In this document: positions 36,520 to 49,403 of the stretch, in pieces
How the letters are laid out: every line of letters begins with the position of its first letter
Numbering within the stretch: position 1 is the stretch's first letter
Origin: Anas platyrhynchos
Taxonomy: Eukaryota; Chordata; Aves; Anseriformes; Anatidae
Assembly: GCF_047663525.1 (NCBI RefSeq)
Contig: NC_092621.1
Span: forward strand, 15,139,501-15,203,500
DNA: 64,000 nucleotides
Reading direction: 5' to 3'
Translations under genes and position numbers: made by a program
The notes under the pieces: model-generated
Database searches by the model: none
Told to the model about the DNA's origin: nothing
Seen by the model: the letters and a program-made list of their open reading frames with translations, nothing else

Positions 36520-39500
36520 GGTAACAGCTAACATGAATTTGCCATGGCCAAATCATGTGTGACCAATCACCTTCTTGTCCTCCATATTCCTGCAAATGGC
36601 TTCTATGAAGATTTAATCCATAATTTTCCAAGGGGCAATGGTGAGACTGGCTTGACTCCAGAGCCTCAAGCCCTCCTTCTGGCCCTCTGTGAAGATGAAT
36701 CCATCTTTTACCCTTTTTTTCAGTCATTGTGAAGTCTTTGCTCTTATCTCCAGAGCTTTTCAAAGACAGGGAGCACCTTCACAATGACATTTACAGTTCT
36801 TCTGCTGAAATGAAATTCTTATTGTTCCATTACCTGTGAACAGTTTAATGCTCTAGAATATGCATGAATAAGTACCATATTTATATTACTGCAACTAAAA
36901 GAAGCGAGGTACGGAGATGTTACATTTCAACTGTGCTTATTCACAAACCTGGGATGTTTCCGTACAAATATGCAGGATGGGTTTAGAGAGTAGTCTTGGC
37001 TCCAACTCCCTCATCAGTCCCTCTATAACTGCAGGGTAAGATAAGCCCTCCCCAGCACACAATAGCTACTCCACTTTCTTCCTTGTGCAAAAAATTACTT
37101 CAGAGAGTCCCAGGGAGAAGCTGTCAAGACTTGCTACCAGAGCTGAGCTGCTGCTTTTCACATGAAAGAGCAGAGACAGGTTGGGATGGCCAAAAGAGGG
37201 GCCTGGCAGGAGGATACAGCGGCTGCTGCTGCGAAGGAACTTTCTCATCACAAGTATGCCTTGCCTTGCACTCCTTAGTTCAAGAGCAACATCAGCCCAA
37301 CTTTTCAGGGATATGCTGCCAGTGCCAGGAGGCAGAAAAAGATATGCTCAGGTGTTTGAGTAGTGTTTGCCCCTCAACCCACTATTTTCCATCTCTAGAG
37401 TAGGCAAGATGGAAACAGTGTGGATCATATTGATGCATAGGAAGTTAGCCATAAGCTAGTTTCATCAAAATGAAAGAGCTAAGTAAGAATTTTCAAGTTT
37501 TTTTGGAAGGGCAAAACAGCTGTATAAACTGAACAAGATATTGCTAGCATCATTTGAACTCACACAACTTTAGAGGAATACATTGGAACTGGTTTACCTT
37601 AATGATATTGGAGAAGAGTAGCTCCTTCTCAAGGATAATTCTTCTCCTTCAAATGTATAGTCTTAAAGCAGTCACAAGACACTTTCTGTACATGCCTATT
37701 TCTAGTAATCTGCATAATGAACCAGAAACCATTTCAATATTTACACCTCAAAAGGAAGATGTTATCTTTTAAGGATGGGAAATGACCAGGATTTTGGATA
37801 TGGAATTGATGTAATTCTTTTAAGACTGCAGTTTAACAATCAGCTAAAGCAGAAGATTTTGTAGCAGCTGTGGACTGGGACTACCTGAGCATTGCTGCCA
37901 GCCCAAGGGAATGTAGAAACTTCCTTTTGGTGGAAGCACATTCACATCCAATTAAACAAGTTATGCACCACTTCTGCTATATTTATTTTAGCTTTTGTAG
38001 TTTTGTTTACTGATGTAAGCAAAAACATTTCAGATTTTGTTCATAAGATTTCAGAAGAAGCTTTTGGAATTCAGTGTGAAAAATAGTAAAGTTTGTAGCT
38101 ATGTGAGTTATGCATAGATTTTTGTGGGCTTCCTCACCTAGTTACCTAGATGATCTGCAACACCACATTAAACACTTTTAGTCATTTTTTTCAGACATCA
38201 GTTATGAATGTACATGTTAAGTATGGGATGTGTGTGGCCAAATGTTTGAACTTCCCCAAAGCTTTATTTGTTACATTAAACAAACCTTGAATTAAATTAC
38301 TACATTTTTGGAAAATCATACTTCATTTTGAAATAAGAAGTCATAAACATAAGTAAGGCATGAGGAAAATGGCTATAAGCATGAATTTCGGTGTGAAAGT
38401 AATGTTCATTTCTCATTTCTAAAGTATGAAAAGATTCTTAAATGTCTGATCTTTCCTGCTGGATCAAGGCTTTCTAAATAAGCTAATGGGGGCAAAGGCA
38501 GGAGCATCGTAGCCACTGCCTTTTGTCTTCCATATTACCTACAGTTTGGATTATCAAGTTGACATGTTTCTTTTTCTTCTGAAAGAGCGTGAAGCTGAGA
38601 AGTGAGAAGATGTTTTGTTAGTGGCATAATGTGCAGCTTAAAAATAAGTGTGATATTCAACATTGCAAAGATACAAACAGCTAATTTAGTGAATAGTGAA
38701 AGTATCCTAGCCATTACTTGACATCTCTGTATACAGTTCTGCAGAGCTGTTAGACCACTGTCTTCTTTGAAAGCATATAAAGTGTTACATTATTCTGGCT
38801 TTTAACTGAAGGGGGGAAAACTTCCCGAATGTTTCTATGGCACGATCATATAAAATAAATGCATCTCAATTGAAGGCTGTATGGGTCACCTCTTTCAGAA
38901 ATAATTAAACAATACCTTTTGACAATGATTTTTAAAAATAAGTCAACAGTAGAGAATCACTGTACTTTATGTCCTAATACAGTTCTAGAAAGACACAGCC
39001 AGATGGTAGTAGCTCCTACTCAACTGGATCTACTGTAGCAATCATTAACTATGGTTAAAAAAAAAATAATAGTCAAAGTATTGTTAACTCAAACAGTTTC
39101 TCATCTCGTAGTTAAACTGTAAAAAAATAAAAATACCATTTTTTTATATTTGTGTTGGAATGTGCTTCTGCAGTCAAGCTGTGACCATTGCAAAATTAGG
39201 CTGGACCTTGGCACAGTCTCAAGAGGAAAGGTTCAAACGATATGTGAGATATTAACTCAAGCCAAGCCAAGTATAAAAAGGCAACAGATTTTTTCATTGG
39301 CTTCCTTTGTATTATTTAATCACCTTACAGTGTTTTCATTTTAAAATATGTTTGGTCAGATCCTGCTTTACAATTCTAAATCTTCACTATCAAAAACAAA
39401 TATCCAGTTTTAGTTTTTACAGTCCTTTGATTGTCTTGTTATATCAGTCTATGTCTATAAAATGGGAAATGACAATAAACCTTGAACGGAAAGCCTCAAG

Positions 39501-42129
39501 AAAGCTGTTCTGCTAAAGGAAAGAAAGGTTGCAGTCAGATGGTTTGTTCTGTGTTGGATTTCTGGTTGTGTGTGTATGTGTGTGCCAAGCTGTCCTGTTT
39601 AAAGTTTTCATACCTGTATAATCTCCTTTCATTGGCTACAAGAACAGCTACACTGAAACAGAAAAAGGTGTTCTGGTCTCTGTAAGCGGTAAGTACTGAG
39701 AGTGTAAGAACAGTGCAAGCATAGATTGATCTTTCCCTTGCCATTTCTCCTAGCTTCCCACAGTCTGTGGGTTAGGCAGTAACTGAGCTGGAGGTTACGT
39801 GAATGATGCTCTATATTCCTTGAATTACTCCAATCCCTTTGGCCTCCTCAATAGCCTCTAGTAGTGAGTTCGATCAATGGATTTATTTTAATGAGGCTAC
39901 AGAAATGCATTTCATCTCAAACATCTTGATCATTTCAGAGAAAAGCTTTTCTTTTAAGAAATACTGAATAATCTTTTCCCATTCACATGCACTACATGAC
40001 TGTCATGTACCCCTGAAGTAAATAATTTTCAATGCTTTTGTGAGGGAAGCAAGAAGCAGTCAAGTCTCAAAGATGTTTTGCTAACCACTGGGCAGGTAAG
40101 TCTTAAGACAATAAATACAGTTGTTACGGAGCTTGGTTCTTATTAATGCTGTCTTGTTGAGCAGATAATCATTTACTATCCTTTAGCACTGGCTATAGTG
40201 TTGCAAAGGAATAATGCATATGTGTAATTTTTATCTAAGTGGCTGCAAATGTTTAAGCTATTTATGCCCTTTCCATTTTTAGAACAGATTTCAATTTTCA
40301 ACTTATTTTCAATTTAAACTTAATTTTCAATTTAGTTTTCTTCTAGCCTACTTCTAGCCTGGTCACTGTTTCTGTGCCCCAGTATTGTTTCTCACTTTCC
40401 AGGCCAACTGATTGTTCTATGCCCAACTGTGTTCTGTGCGCCTCTGTTTCTGCCATGTCTAGCCGTGGTGGTCCTGCTGTCTTCAAGAGCCTACACAAAT
40501 CTCATTCTGTATGTTTGTATGACTAGAGCACATAAAATTCACTAGTCTCTCTAGCTCTTCCTCCTTTCTGTTCTGCTTAGTTTGGTGACTCTCAACTTAT
40601 GCATTTACTTGGTCCATTTTCTTGCATTCAGTGCTGTAAAATTCTCCATTTAATAAATATGTTGAAAAGAAGTTCTTTGAGAACATGAAGTTCTTTTTCC
40701 CCTTTTTTTTTTGGGTCTTGCATTGTCTTTTGTGGTATTGTGGTATTGGGAAAACTTGCCTAAAAACAATCTGGCTTGTAGCTAATGATCTCTATTTTTA
40801 TTTATTCATATGGGGGGTATTTGTTTTCTTTTGTCTTTTTGGCATTTGTCTGCAGCATGGTTTTTGCATTGCATAGACAGGGAAAGGAAGTAGATTCATC
40901 TCCCAAAATACTTCTGAAATTCAATGCATGGTACTCATTAACTTGCACGCATTCAGAAATATGGGATGAATAAACAAAATGCTGAGTGTAATAAAATGGT
41001 GCAGTTAAAGATGTGAATGGAGGCCAATTTGTATCACGCAGAGGAGGAAAAAAGGTAAAATACAGAGAAATGGTAGAACAGTGAGGGTGTTGATACAGAG
41101 AACCTTTAAGCTTTATCTTATAAAATCTGTGCACTCAGTAGAGTGCTATGTGTTACTGAATTTTTGTTAATAGCAAAGAAACCTTGAGCATTCACACATG
41201 CTGAGCTCTTTCTCTGAAGGAGGTGGGTGGGCTGTAGCTATGAACAGTACTACTCTGGCAGGCACAAATACACCTCAGAATCAAATCAAAAACAGTTGGA
41301 TCCCACCTCAAAGATAATGCAGTGGTTGGTAGGTTCAGCAGATTTTGTCATTCCTTGTTAAATGTTAAATTCCATTTCTTTCTACACAGTTGCCTAAGCC
41401 CCTTCAGCGGCCTCTTTCTAAGGTAGTGCCTACGACATGCTTAGAAATGAGCATGAATCTCTATTACCATTTTCTTGTGAAACAGTGCCCATGGTTTACA
41501 TAAAATGTGAGTATTTTCTTCAGAACTTGGGAGGGTGGGGGGAAAGGCTGTAAGGTTTGAGCACCACCGAGCCTGCAATGAGGTTGGGTGCCTACAAGGC
41601 TCAGCCACTGACAGCCGTGGGGTTTGGATTGCAGTCTGGGACATGGGATAAATTCTTTGTCTAGGTTCCCACGGCTTTTAGTAATTGGGACTTGGGGCAT
41701 TTGTGTCCCGTGCTCAGCCCTTATTAGGCTACTGCTGTCTATCTAGTGTATAATGCATGCACCACACTAGTGCAGCAGGTCATATTAAGGCAGAAAGGGG
41801 ATTCTACTTACAGAAGACAACTATTTTCCACTGTGGGAGGTAGATTTCCAGGTTGCTGGGAACAGCAGCTACTACAGATGCCAAGCTCTGCTCTCAGATA
41901 CATCACAGTTATGCAGTATTTTAATGTTGTGAGTGTCAAAATACAGCATCTGTGTTCTTAATAAGGTCAATGACAAATAAATGCTTTAGCTGCTGGCCAC
42001 TTTTGTCCCAAGAAGACAAGCCACATCTAAAATGTGTTGAACTTTCTGTGGTGGAGCTTATTTTGTAAACACAGTGAACCAGTGCCCTCCTCCCCTCTAC
42101 ATCACAGGATGTGAGGAGAGTACTAATAA
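36520..42129. other. unique non-coding sequence
   Basis: No supported gene or transposon over 5.6 kb. Frames of up to 110 codons show no family resemblance. GC is slightly higher around 37030-37400. Confidence 0.55.
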
Positions 42130-43137
42130 TAAAAGTCAATTGTTGGCTCCAGTTCTGGTGTTGGTGACAGGTTTCTGGGTTCTGTGACAATGGGATCTGT
42201 TTGCAGATCAACATCTGCCTGAGGGAGATGGGATCTACCTTGCTAAGTGGGGCAAAGATGGTTTTGCTTATATGATGACTAACCTTGTACAAATGGCTTT
42301 AAAATACGTGTGAAAGAGTGATGGGGAAGGAGCATGGAATTACCAGCAGTGTTCCCTGTGAGGGAACAATGGACAAGGCTGATGAGCAAAGGTCATGAAG
42401 TGATGTGACAGGAATAGAGCATAAAAATCAACAAAATGGAGCTTAAGTGGGGTCATTTTGAGCATTTGCAGGTAAACGACGAAGTGTCTACAAGGCACCA
42501 TTATAGAGAAATCTCCAAAACCTTTCCAGGAAGCCAGCATGCTGGGATGCCTCTCAAAAGTGCCTGTACTCTACCTCACACAGTACAGAAAGTAAACATG
42601 TTAAGTTAGAGATGTCGGTGTGGCTGCAGGACTATAATCCAGCTGGGATCATGGAGATGTGTTGAGATGGCTCCCATGACTGAAGAGTTGTAATGAAGGG
42701 ATACAGGCTCTTTATTAAGGACAGACTGGGAAGGCAAGGCAGAGGAGTTGCCCTTTATGTGAGAGAGCAGTTGGCATGGTGCTTTGCTTGGTGCTGTATG
42801 AAAAGCCAACTGAGAGTTTATGGGTTAGGAGTAAAGAGGAGACAGGTGAAGGTGACATTATAGTGGGTATCTACTACAGACCACCTAGCCAGGAAGAAAA
42901 ATCAGACGAAGGCAGCTACAGACAGACAGGAGCAGCCTTGTGTTTGCAGGTCCTGTTCCTCACAAGCAGTCAGTGAAGTGGATTGAAAACTGGAAGAACA
43001 ACGCCCAGAGGGTAGTGATCAGTGGTGCAAACTCTGCAAATAGCACTGTATCCTAAGGGTCAACATGGGTTCTGGTCCTGTTTAATGTCTTCATAAATAA
43101 TCTGGATGATGGGGTAGAAATCATCCTGCAAAAATGG
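42130..43137 (+). mobile_element. CR1 LINE 5' portion: ORF1/ORF2 junction, endonuclease and a piece of RT
   Basis: This piece carries the rarely kept 5' half of CR1. About 42190-42310 resembles the end of ORF1 and the spacer (CTTGCTAAGTGGGGCAAAG and onward). About 42540-42600 resembles the start of ORF2 (GATGCCTCTCAAAAGTGCCT). About 42610-42976 is the apurinic-type endonuclease. At about 42976 the sequence jumps to the reverse transcriptase, where NWKNNAQRVVISGA and LVLFNVFINNLDDGVE are readable up to 43,136. It stops there at an antisense CR1. Frameshifts and stops occur throughout. Confidence 0.8.
42610..42976 (+). pseudogene. CR1 ORF2 endonuclease domain remnant
   Basis: Translation in shifting frames gives VWLQDY, then GYRLFIKDRLGRQGRGVALYVREQ, then (42776-42976) ESLWVRSKEE and GDIIVGIYYRPPSQEEKSDE. 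These match the CR1 endonuclease region leading to the YYRPP signature. The domain nicks target DNA in the living element. Here at least one internal stop (about 42648) and a frameshift near 42775 kill it, and the distal part is deleted. Confidence 0.8.
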
Positions 43138-43692
43138 ATCGTAGAAGCATAAAATAACTGAATATCCTAACTTTGAAGGGACCCACAAGGATCATCGAAT
43201 CCAACTCCTGGCACCACACAGTTCTACCCAATAGTTTAGACCATGTGACTAAGTGCACAGTCCACTCACTTCTGGAATTCAGACAGGCTTGGTGCAGTGA
43301 CTGTGTCCCTGGGGAGCCTGTTCCAGTGTGCAACCACCCTCTCGGTGAAGAATCTCTTCCTGATGTCCAGCCTGAACTTCCCCTGCCTCAGCTTAACACC
43401 ATTCCCACGGGTCCTATCACTGGTGTTTACAGAGAATAGGTCACCTGCCCCCCCCACTCTCCCTCGCAAGGAAGCTGTAGACTGCAATGAGGTCCCCACT
43501 CAGCCTCCTCCAGACTGGACAGGCCAAGTGCCCTCAACCGCTCCTCATACGTCTTCCCCTCTCGGCCCTTCACCGTCTTCGTCGCCCTCCTCTGGACACT
43601 CTCCAACAGTTTAATGTCCTTTTTTGTACTGTGGTGCTCAGAGCTGCACTCAGTACTCAAGGTGAGGCCACACCAGCGCAGAGTAGATCTGG
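43138..43692 (-). mobile_element. CR1 LINE 3' fragment, antisense
   Basis: It starts at a degraded octamer end (about 43138-43165) and runs through the 3' UTR and C-terminal domain. On the minus strand 43499-43266 reads [39 protein letters not shown], and 43717-43427 adds [40 protein letters not shown]. 5'-truncated near 43,692. It abuts the sense CR1 on its left in a tail-to-tail arrangement. I do not see the left element resume on the right. Confidence 0.93.
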
Positions 43693-45604
43693 GTGTTCTG
43701 GTCTGTTCTGATGGCAATTTGAATACCAGTGGAACAGGTATCCCTCTTCAAATGCAGTGTTGGTTTCCACTCCACTGAAGGATGAAAGATCCTTTAAAGA
43801 CTTCTATTCATGCAACCAGGTTCAAACCCTTTTTTCCAAAGACTGAAATAAGTTACAGAAACTTGAAAGGATTTCTCTTTGTATTTATTCCTACATATCT
43901 GTGGGATCTGTTACATTGATCAAACCTTGAAACTCATCTTTACGAGGGCTGTTAAACCTTCATCTGAATTATCTGACCCTTGTCACCTGGATCTGAGAAG
44001 AGCACAACGTGAGCTAGTTGAAAGCTAGCTGACTACCGATTAGGTAGAACAACATCTTCCAGCACAGACATTCTCGTGTTTTCTCCTGAAATAATAAATT
44101 TAAAAGGCTGGTGGCAGTCTAATGATAGTGCAGCATTTAAGACCTGGTGTCACTTTTCACTGACTGAGTTGTATGGGAAAGCCCGTCTCCTCCTGATGGT
44201 GCAGCATGCGCTGTGTGTATAAACAGGACTATTAATCTGTTTTGACAGGAAGAGGTATGAGTCATATGAGATTTAGCTTTTTCAAACATTTGTACGAACG
44301 TGCCGTTTAAAAAAAAAAATAAATCTGTTGGGAATAGAATTGGGTGCATGAATTGAATTTCCAACTAGAACAGGCAGGCAGCAGATGTTATTGCTAATAT
44401 CTATTCTCTAGAAAACCCTATCTAAAGAATGACCTGTTATTTCCAAAGTCAAGATTGCCGAAGAAATCTGCATTTACATCAGGCAGGAAGATGCTTCTTT
44501 CAGCTTGTTTTTTGCAGAAGTGTGGAAAAGACAACACATGAAAAAAAAAAAAAAAATGGAAAAGATTTTATTTTCTTTCTGATTTGAAGTTTATCTCTTT
44601 CCACAGGAGTTGTGGTGTTTATGTCCTTTTTATTGTTACCTAGAATAGTACATTAAGAAGTGGTGTTTATGGATGGAAGATGCATTGTTTTTCACTATGA
44701 AAGAACTAGTAAGCAGCAGTTGTCAGCATCTGAGCTAAACCTTTAAAATAAAATAAAATAAAATAAATAAAATAAAATAAAATAAAATAAAATAAAATAA
44801 AATAAAATAAAATAAAATAAAATAAAATAAAATAAAATAAAATAAAATAAAATAAAATAAAATAAAATAAATATTGATGATGCTTCCTGCCCAATGGTTT
44901 TCATATGGTAAATATATCCCCTTCACCAGGTGTAGAAATGGTTTCTCCATAACCCGTCCAGATATCCGTCAGTCACATTAACTGATATGGTTCCTGTGTT
45001 GCCAGCCTGTAGGCTGACATTAATGTTTCATGCTTCCGGTATTGTTTTTAAAACACCGTTTCTTTTTGTTTAAAAAGGTTGACAGGAAAGTGAAAAACTA
45101 CCAGTATATTGATGTGTGGAATGCTGTGATGTCCTTGTATTTCCTTTTTCTATTTTTCTTTTTAATTTTTTTTTCTTTAAATGTTTACCTCATCTTTAAA
45201 TGTTTATCTGTGGACAGATTTTTCTCATACATGCATAGATCTTAAAAACTTTTTTAATCTATGGGATTATATCTGTGGGATCTGGCTTTGTCAACATAAC
45301 TGAAATTTGAATCTGAACCAGTAATCTTTTTTTTCCCTTGCTTAGTATACAAAAACCACTTTTTTAAAAAATTACATTACTTTTATTAATTAATTAATCA
45401 CAATTCTTCTCACTCATGCTGTAAATCTGTATTTGTACTGACCCTTGCTTGTCTATATAACACAGAGAGAGTATGGGGAGGTAATAATTGGCTGTTAGCT
45501 TCTTCACTATCAATTTTACCTGAGTGTTTAAGTGTCTAGGACAGAACTTGGCTTAGGTATGGGACAGATACTGCTTACCTGTAAGGTTCACAGTAATAAC
45601 AATA
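43693..45604. other. unique non-coding sequence with a large pentanucleotide repeat
   Basis: No gene supported. Holds the (TAAAA)n block at 44744-44872, a poly-A run at about 44540-44555 and a T-rich stretch near 45145-45178. Confidence 0.55.
44744..44872. repeat. (TAAAA)n pentanucleotide microsatellite
   Basis: About 26 units of AAAAT/TAAAA, with a single one-base-shorter unit near 44762-44770. It is the source of the repetitive LFYFI minus-strand frames, which are not genes. Confidence 0.97.
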
Positions 45605-47032
45605 TCATAGAATCATAGAAAGGTTTGGATTCAAAAGGATGATAAAATCATCTAGTTCCAAACCCCTTGCAATGGGCTGGGCACCACATACTAGACCAGG
45701 TTGCTCAAAGCCCCATCCAGCCTGGCCTTGACCACCTCCAGGGATGGGGCATCCACAGCTTTTTTGGGCAACCTGTGCCAGTGCTTCACCTTCCTCATAG
45801 GAAATAATTTCTTCCTCGTATCTAATCTAAATCTACCCTCTTTTGATTTAAAACCATTCCCCCTTGTCCTATCACTACATTCACTGTCAAAGAGCCCTTC
45901 CCCTTCTTTCCTGTAGGCCCCCTTTAGGTACTGGAAAGCCACTAAGAGGTCTCAATGGAGACTTCTCTTCTCTAGGCTCCATCTCCCTCAGCCTGTCTCA
46001 CAGGAGAGGTGCTCCAGCCCTCTGGTCATCTTTGTGGTCCTCCTCTGGACTCATTCTAATATATCAATGCCCTTCTTGTGCTCAGGCCCCAAAGCTGAAT
46101 GCAGGACTCCAGGTGGGATCTAGTGAGAGCAGAGGGGGAGAATCACTTCCCTTACCCTGCTGGCCATGTTTCTTTAGATGTAGTTTAGGATATGGTTGGC
46201 TTTCTGGGCTACAAGGATACATGGCTGGCTTTTGTTGAATTTCTCATCAAGCAACACCTCTAAGTCCTTCTCCTTGGGACTACGTTTGATCCATTCCCTG
46301 GCCAACCTTTATTGGTGCTTGGGATTGCCCTGACCCACATGCAGAACTTTACGCTCAGCCTTGTTGAACTTCATGAGGTTTGCACAGGCCCACCTCTCAA
46401 GCCTGCCCAGGTCCCTCTAGATCCCTTCCCCAAGTCCTTTCCCTCTAGCATGTCGATTGCACCACACATCAACAAACTTGCTGAGGGTGCACTTGATCCT
46501 ACTCTATGTCACTAACAAAGATGGCAAACAGAGCCAGTCCCAGTACTAACCCCTGAAGAACACCATTCTTTACTGATCTCCACTTGGACATTGAATCTTT
46601 GACTGCAACTCTTTGAGTGTGACCATCCAGCCAGTTCCTTACCCACAGAGTGGTCCATCCATCAAATTCATATCTCAAACTTAGAGACAAGGATACATGA
46701 TACGGGACTTTGTCAAACACTTTGGACAAGTCCAGGTAGAAGATGTCAGTTTCTTTTCCCCTACCCACCAACACTGTAACCCCATCGTAGAAGGACACCA
46801 AATTTGTCAGGCACTATTCTACCCTTAGTGAAGCCACGTTGGCTGTCACCAATCACTTCCGTATTTTCCATTTGTATTTGCATAGTTTCCAGGAGGATCT
46901 GCTCCATGATCTTGCCAGGCAGAGATGAGACTGTTTGGCCTGTAGTTCCCTGGGTCTTTCCTTTTTTACAATTCTAAAGATGGGGGTTATATTTCCCCTT
47001 TTCCAGTCAGTGAAATACAGGCTGCTACATAT
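45605..47032 (-). mobile_element. long antisense CR1 LINE, 1.4 kb, inactivated
   Basis: It begins with reverse-complemented octamers and the 3' UTR (45605-45690). The C-terminal domain follows (minus 45942-45691: [47 protein letters not shown]). Further on come the palm motifs (about 46801-46700: DIFYLDLSKVFDKVPY, with the motif A aspartate kept) and the fingers near 47,000. The FADD box is lost to a small deletion at about 46,470-46,480, and several frameshifts occur. 5'-truncated at about 47,032. Confidence 0.93.
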
Positions 47033-48244
47033 TCAAACAGAGCTTCTCTTTATTTTTCTTGCCAGACTGCCTGTTTTATTCAGCTTCTGTCCCATCAAAC
47101 TTTCCCTTAGATAGTATTTTTCACTTACTGATGTTTTACACTATTTCTGAGCACACTGTACTCAGGTTTGCAGGAAAAATGTTGCAGTAGCATATGGACT
47201 GGATTTTATATTTTTAGAAAATGGATGAAGTTTGTAGCTTTAGCATTATTTCTTCCTGAATGTTTAAACTGCCTAGCACTTCTTTGATATCCACACAGTA
47301 TTTAGCTTGTTATGGGCACTAATGAAAACAAAGACACAAATTTCTCCGCACCCCAGGTGAAGCAGCCCATGAATTTATGGCCTTGAACTTCCTCTCACAA
47401 ATGTCCACCAGGATAGACCCGGTATTCGGTCCAGTATGAAGCCATTCTTCCCTTATCTTTTCCCTCTGATCCTGTTATTCTCAGTGGTGGGGTTAACTTG
47501 GATGCAGTGTTTCATTTTGTTTTGTTTTTGCTTTGGCTATTTAATCTGAATATGAGTTGTTGTGAAATCAAATACTTTTTTCATTACAGAATTAGTTTTT
47601 ACAGAATTATTATGGCATGCTTTTTTTTTTTTTTCTTTCTTTCCCCCATTGGATTTAAAAATTCTAGTAATTTTTTGTTAACAACTTATATGACTACTAT
47701 CAAACTTTTCAGAAACTTGCTAGTTTACTCAAATTTCATGTATATATGAGAGACCAGCTGACTGTGGTCAGCCCACGTGTGGACCAACCCACTCATCTGA
47801 CTCTATATGAAGCTTCCTGCAGCACTGTGTGCTATATTTCCATGATGTTCCTTTACCTTTTTGGTTGGCTTGTGAGACTACTTCGCAGTCATTTGGACCC
47901 ACTGACGATCTCTGTTGATGCGTTTGCAGGCTATGGACTTGTTTTCTTAGCTAGAAGTAACCTTGCTGAGCTTTTTTGTTCTTGTCTGTGTTGTACCTCA
48001 TCTTATATAATAATCATAAAACCAATACATTAAAAATTAGACAGAATATGTTAGGGAAAGGAAATATCTAACATATGTAGCAAACTCAATTTTCTGACAG
48101 TTTTCTAAAGTTTAACTTTTCTATAGCCTTCCCAGAGCTAATCAAGGATCATAAAATTTGCAGATCCACATTGCTTACAACTATGCCTGCTTCCACTAAA
48201 TTCAGTTTACCTTTTCCCATAATGGAGTTACCTTGTCTCATCTT
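47033..48244. other. unique non-coding sequence
   Basis: No gene supported. A T-rich run at about 47621-47643. The frame at 47746-48033 (95 codons) has no known relatives that I recognise. Confidence 0.5.
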
Positions 48245-49403
48245 TGAGACAAGGTTTGTGAAGGGTAGGTCCTGCCTAACTAACCTGATTTCCTTTTATG
48301 ATAAGATCACCCATATGGTGGACCAAGGGAAACCAGCTGATGTGATTTTCAGCAAGGCTTTTGACACGGTTTCCCATAGGATCCTACTGGACAAAATGTC
48401 CACCATACAGCTAGATAAAAACATCATACGATGGGTGAGCAATTGGCTAACGGGCAGGGCCCAAAGGGTTATAGTGAATGGGGCTGCGTCAGGCTGGCGG
48501 GCGGTCACTAGTGGGGTCCCTCAAGGCTCCATTTTAGGGCCGGTACTTTTCAATATTTTTATAAACGATCTGGATGTAGGAATAGAAGGTATTTTGAGCA
48601 AGTTTGCTGATGACACCAAACTTGGAGGAGTTGTGGACTCGAATGAGGGTGGAAAGGCCTTGCAGAGGGATCTGGATAGGTTGGAGAGCTGGGCGATCGC
48701 CAACCGCATGAAGTTCAATAAGAGCAAGTGCCGGGTCCTGCACCTGGGACGGGGAAACCCCGGCTGCACGTACAGACTGGGCGATGAGACGCTGGAGAGC
48801 AGCCTAGAAGAGAGGGATCTGGGGGTCGTGGTAGACAGCAAGTTGAATATGAGCCAGCAGTGTGCCCTGGCAGCCAGGAGGGCCAACCGTGTCCTGGGGT
48901 GCATCAAGCACGGCATCGCTAGTAGGTCAAGGGAGGTGATTGTCCCGCTCTACTCTGCGCTGGTGCGGCCTCACCTCGAGTACTGTGTGCAGTTCTGGGC
49001 ACCACAGTATAAAAAGGACATGAAACTGTTGGAGAGTGTCCAGAGGAGGGCTACGAAGATGGTGAAAGGCCTGGAGGGGAAGACGTACGAGGAACGGCTG
49101 AGGGCACTGGGCCTGTTCAGCCTGGAGAAGAGGAGGCTGAGGGGAGACCTCATTGCAGTCTACAATATCCTCGTAAGGGGGTGTCGAGAGGCAGGAGACC
49201 TTTTCTCCATTAACACCAGTGACAGGACCCACGGGAACAGGGTTAAGCTGAGGCAGGGGAAATTTAGGCTTGACATCAGGAGGGGGTTCTTCACAGAGAG
49301 GGTGGTTGCACACTGGAACGGGCTCCTCAGGGAAGTGGTCACTGCACCGAGCCTGTCTGAATTTAAGAAGAGATTGGACTGTGCACTTAGTCACATGGTC
49401 TGA
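48171..49403 (+). pseudogene. CR1 ORF2 C-terminal half: reverse transcriptase lacking the motif A aspartate
   Basis: The frame stays open for 410 codons. It opens at a TTG at 48171 (first ATG 48183), but CR1 similarity starts only at about residue 27, so the start is accidental. In order: [27 protein letters not shown] (fingers); [10 protein letters not shown] at residues 60-69 (motif A); GVPQGS at 115-120 (motif B); FADD at 145-148 (motif C, both aspartates present); then thumb and C-terminal domain ending SHMV. The family has YLDFSKAFD, whereas here DVI joins directly to FSKAFD. A 9-base in-frame loss between about 48345 and 48350 has removed YLD, including the catalytic aspartate. The endonuclease half is absent. 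It encodes no active enzyme despite its open frame. Confidence 0.9.
48231..48254. other. perfect hairpin at the 5' junction of a CR1
   Basis: CCTTGTCTCA (48231-48240) is the exact reverse complement of TGAGACAAGG (48245-48254), with a 4-base loop. The right arm is the first recognisable CR1 sequence. Confidence 0.75.

Noticed and set aside
44706..44950. Hydrophobic LFYFI-repeat frames
   Set aside because: They are translations of the (TAAAA)n block on the minus strand.
48171..49403. A host or bacterial-type reverse transcriptase gene (retron- or DGR-like)
   Set aside because: Sequence order, FADD box, 3' UTR and octamer end are those of a CR1 LINE; the start is accidental and a motif A aspartate is missing.
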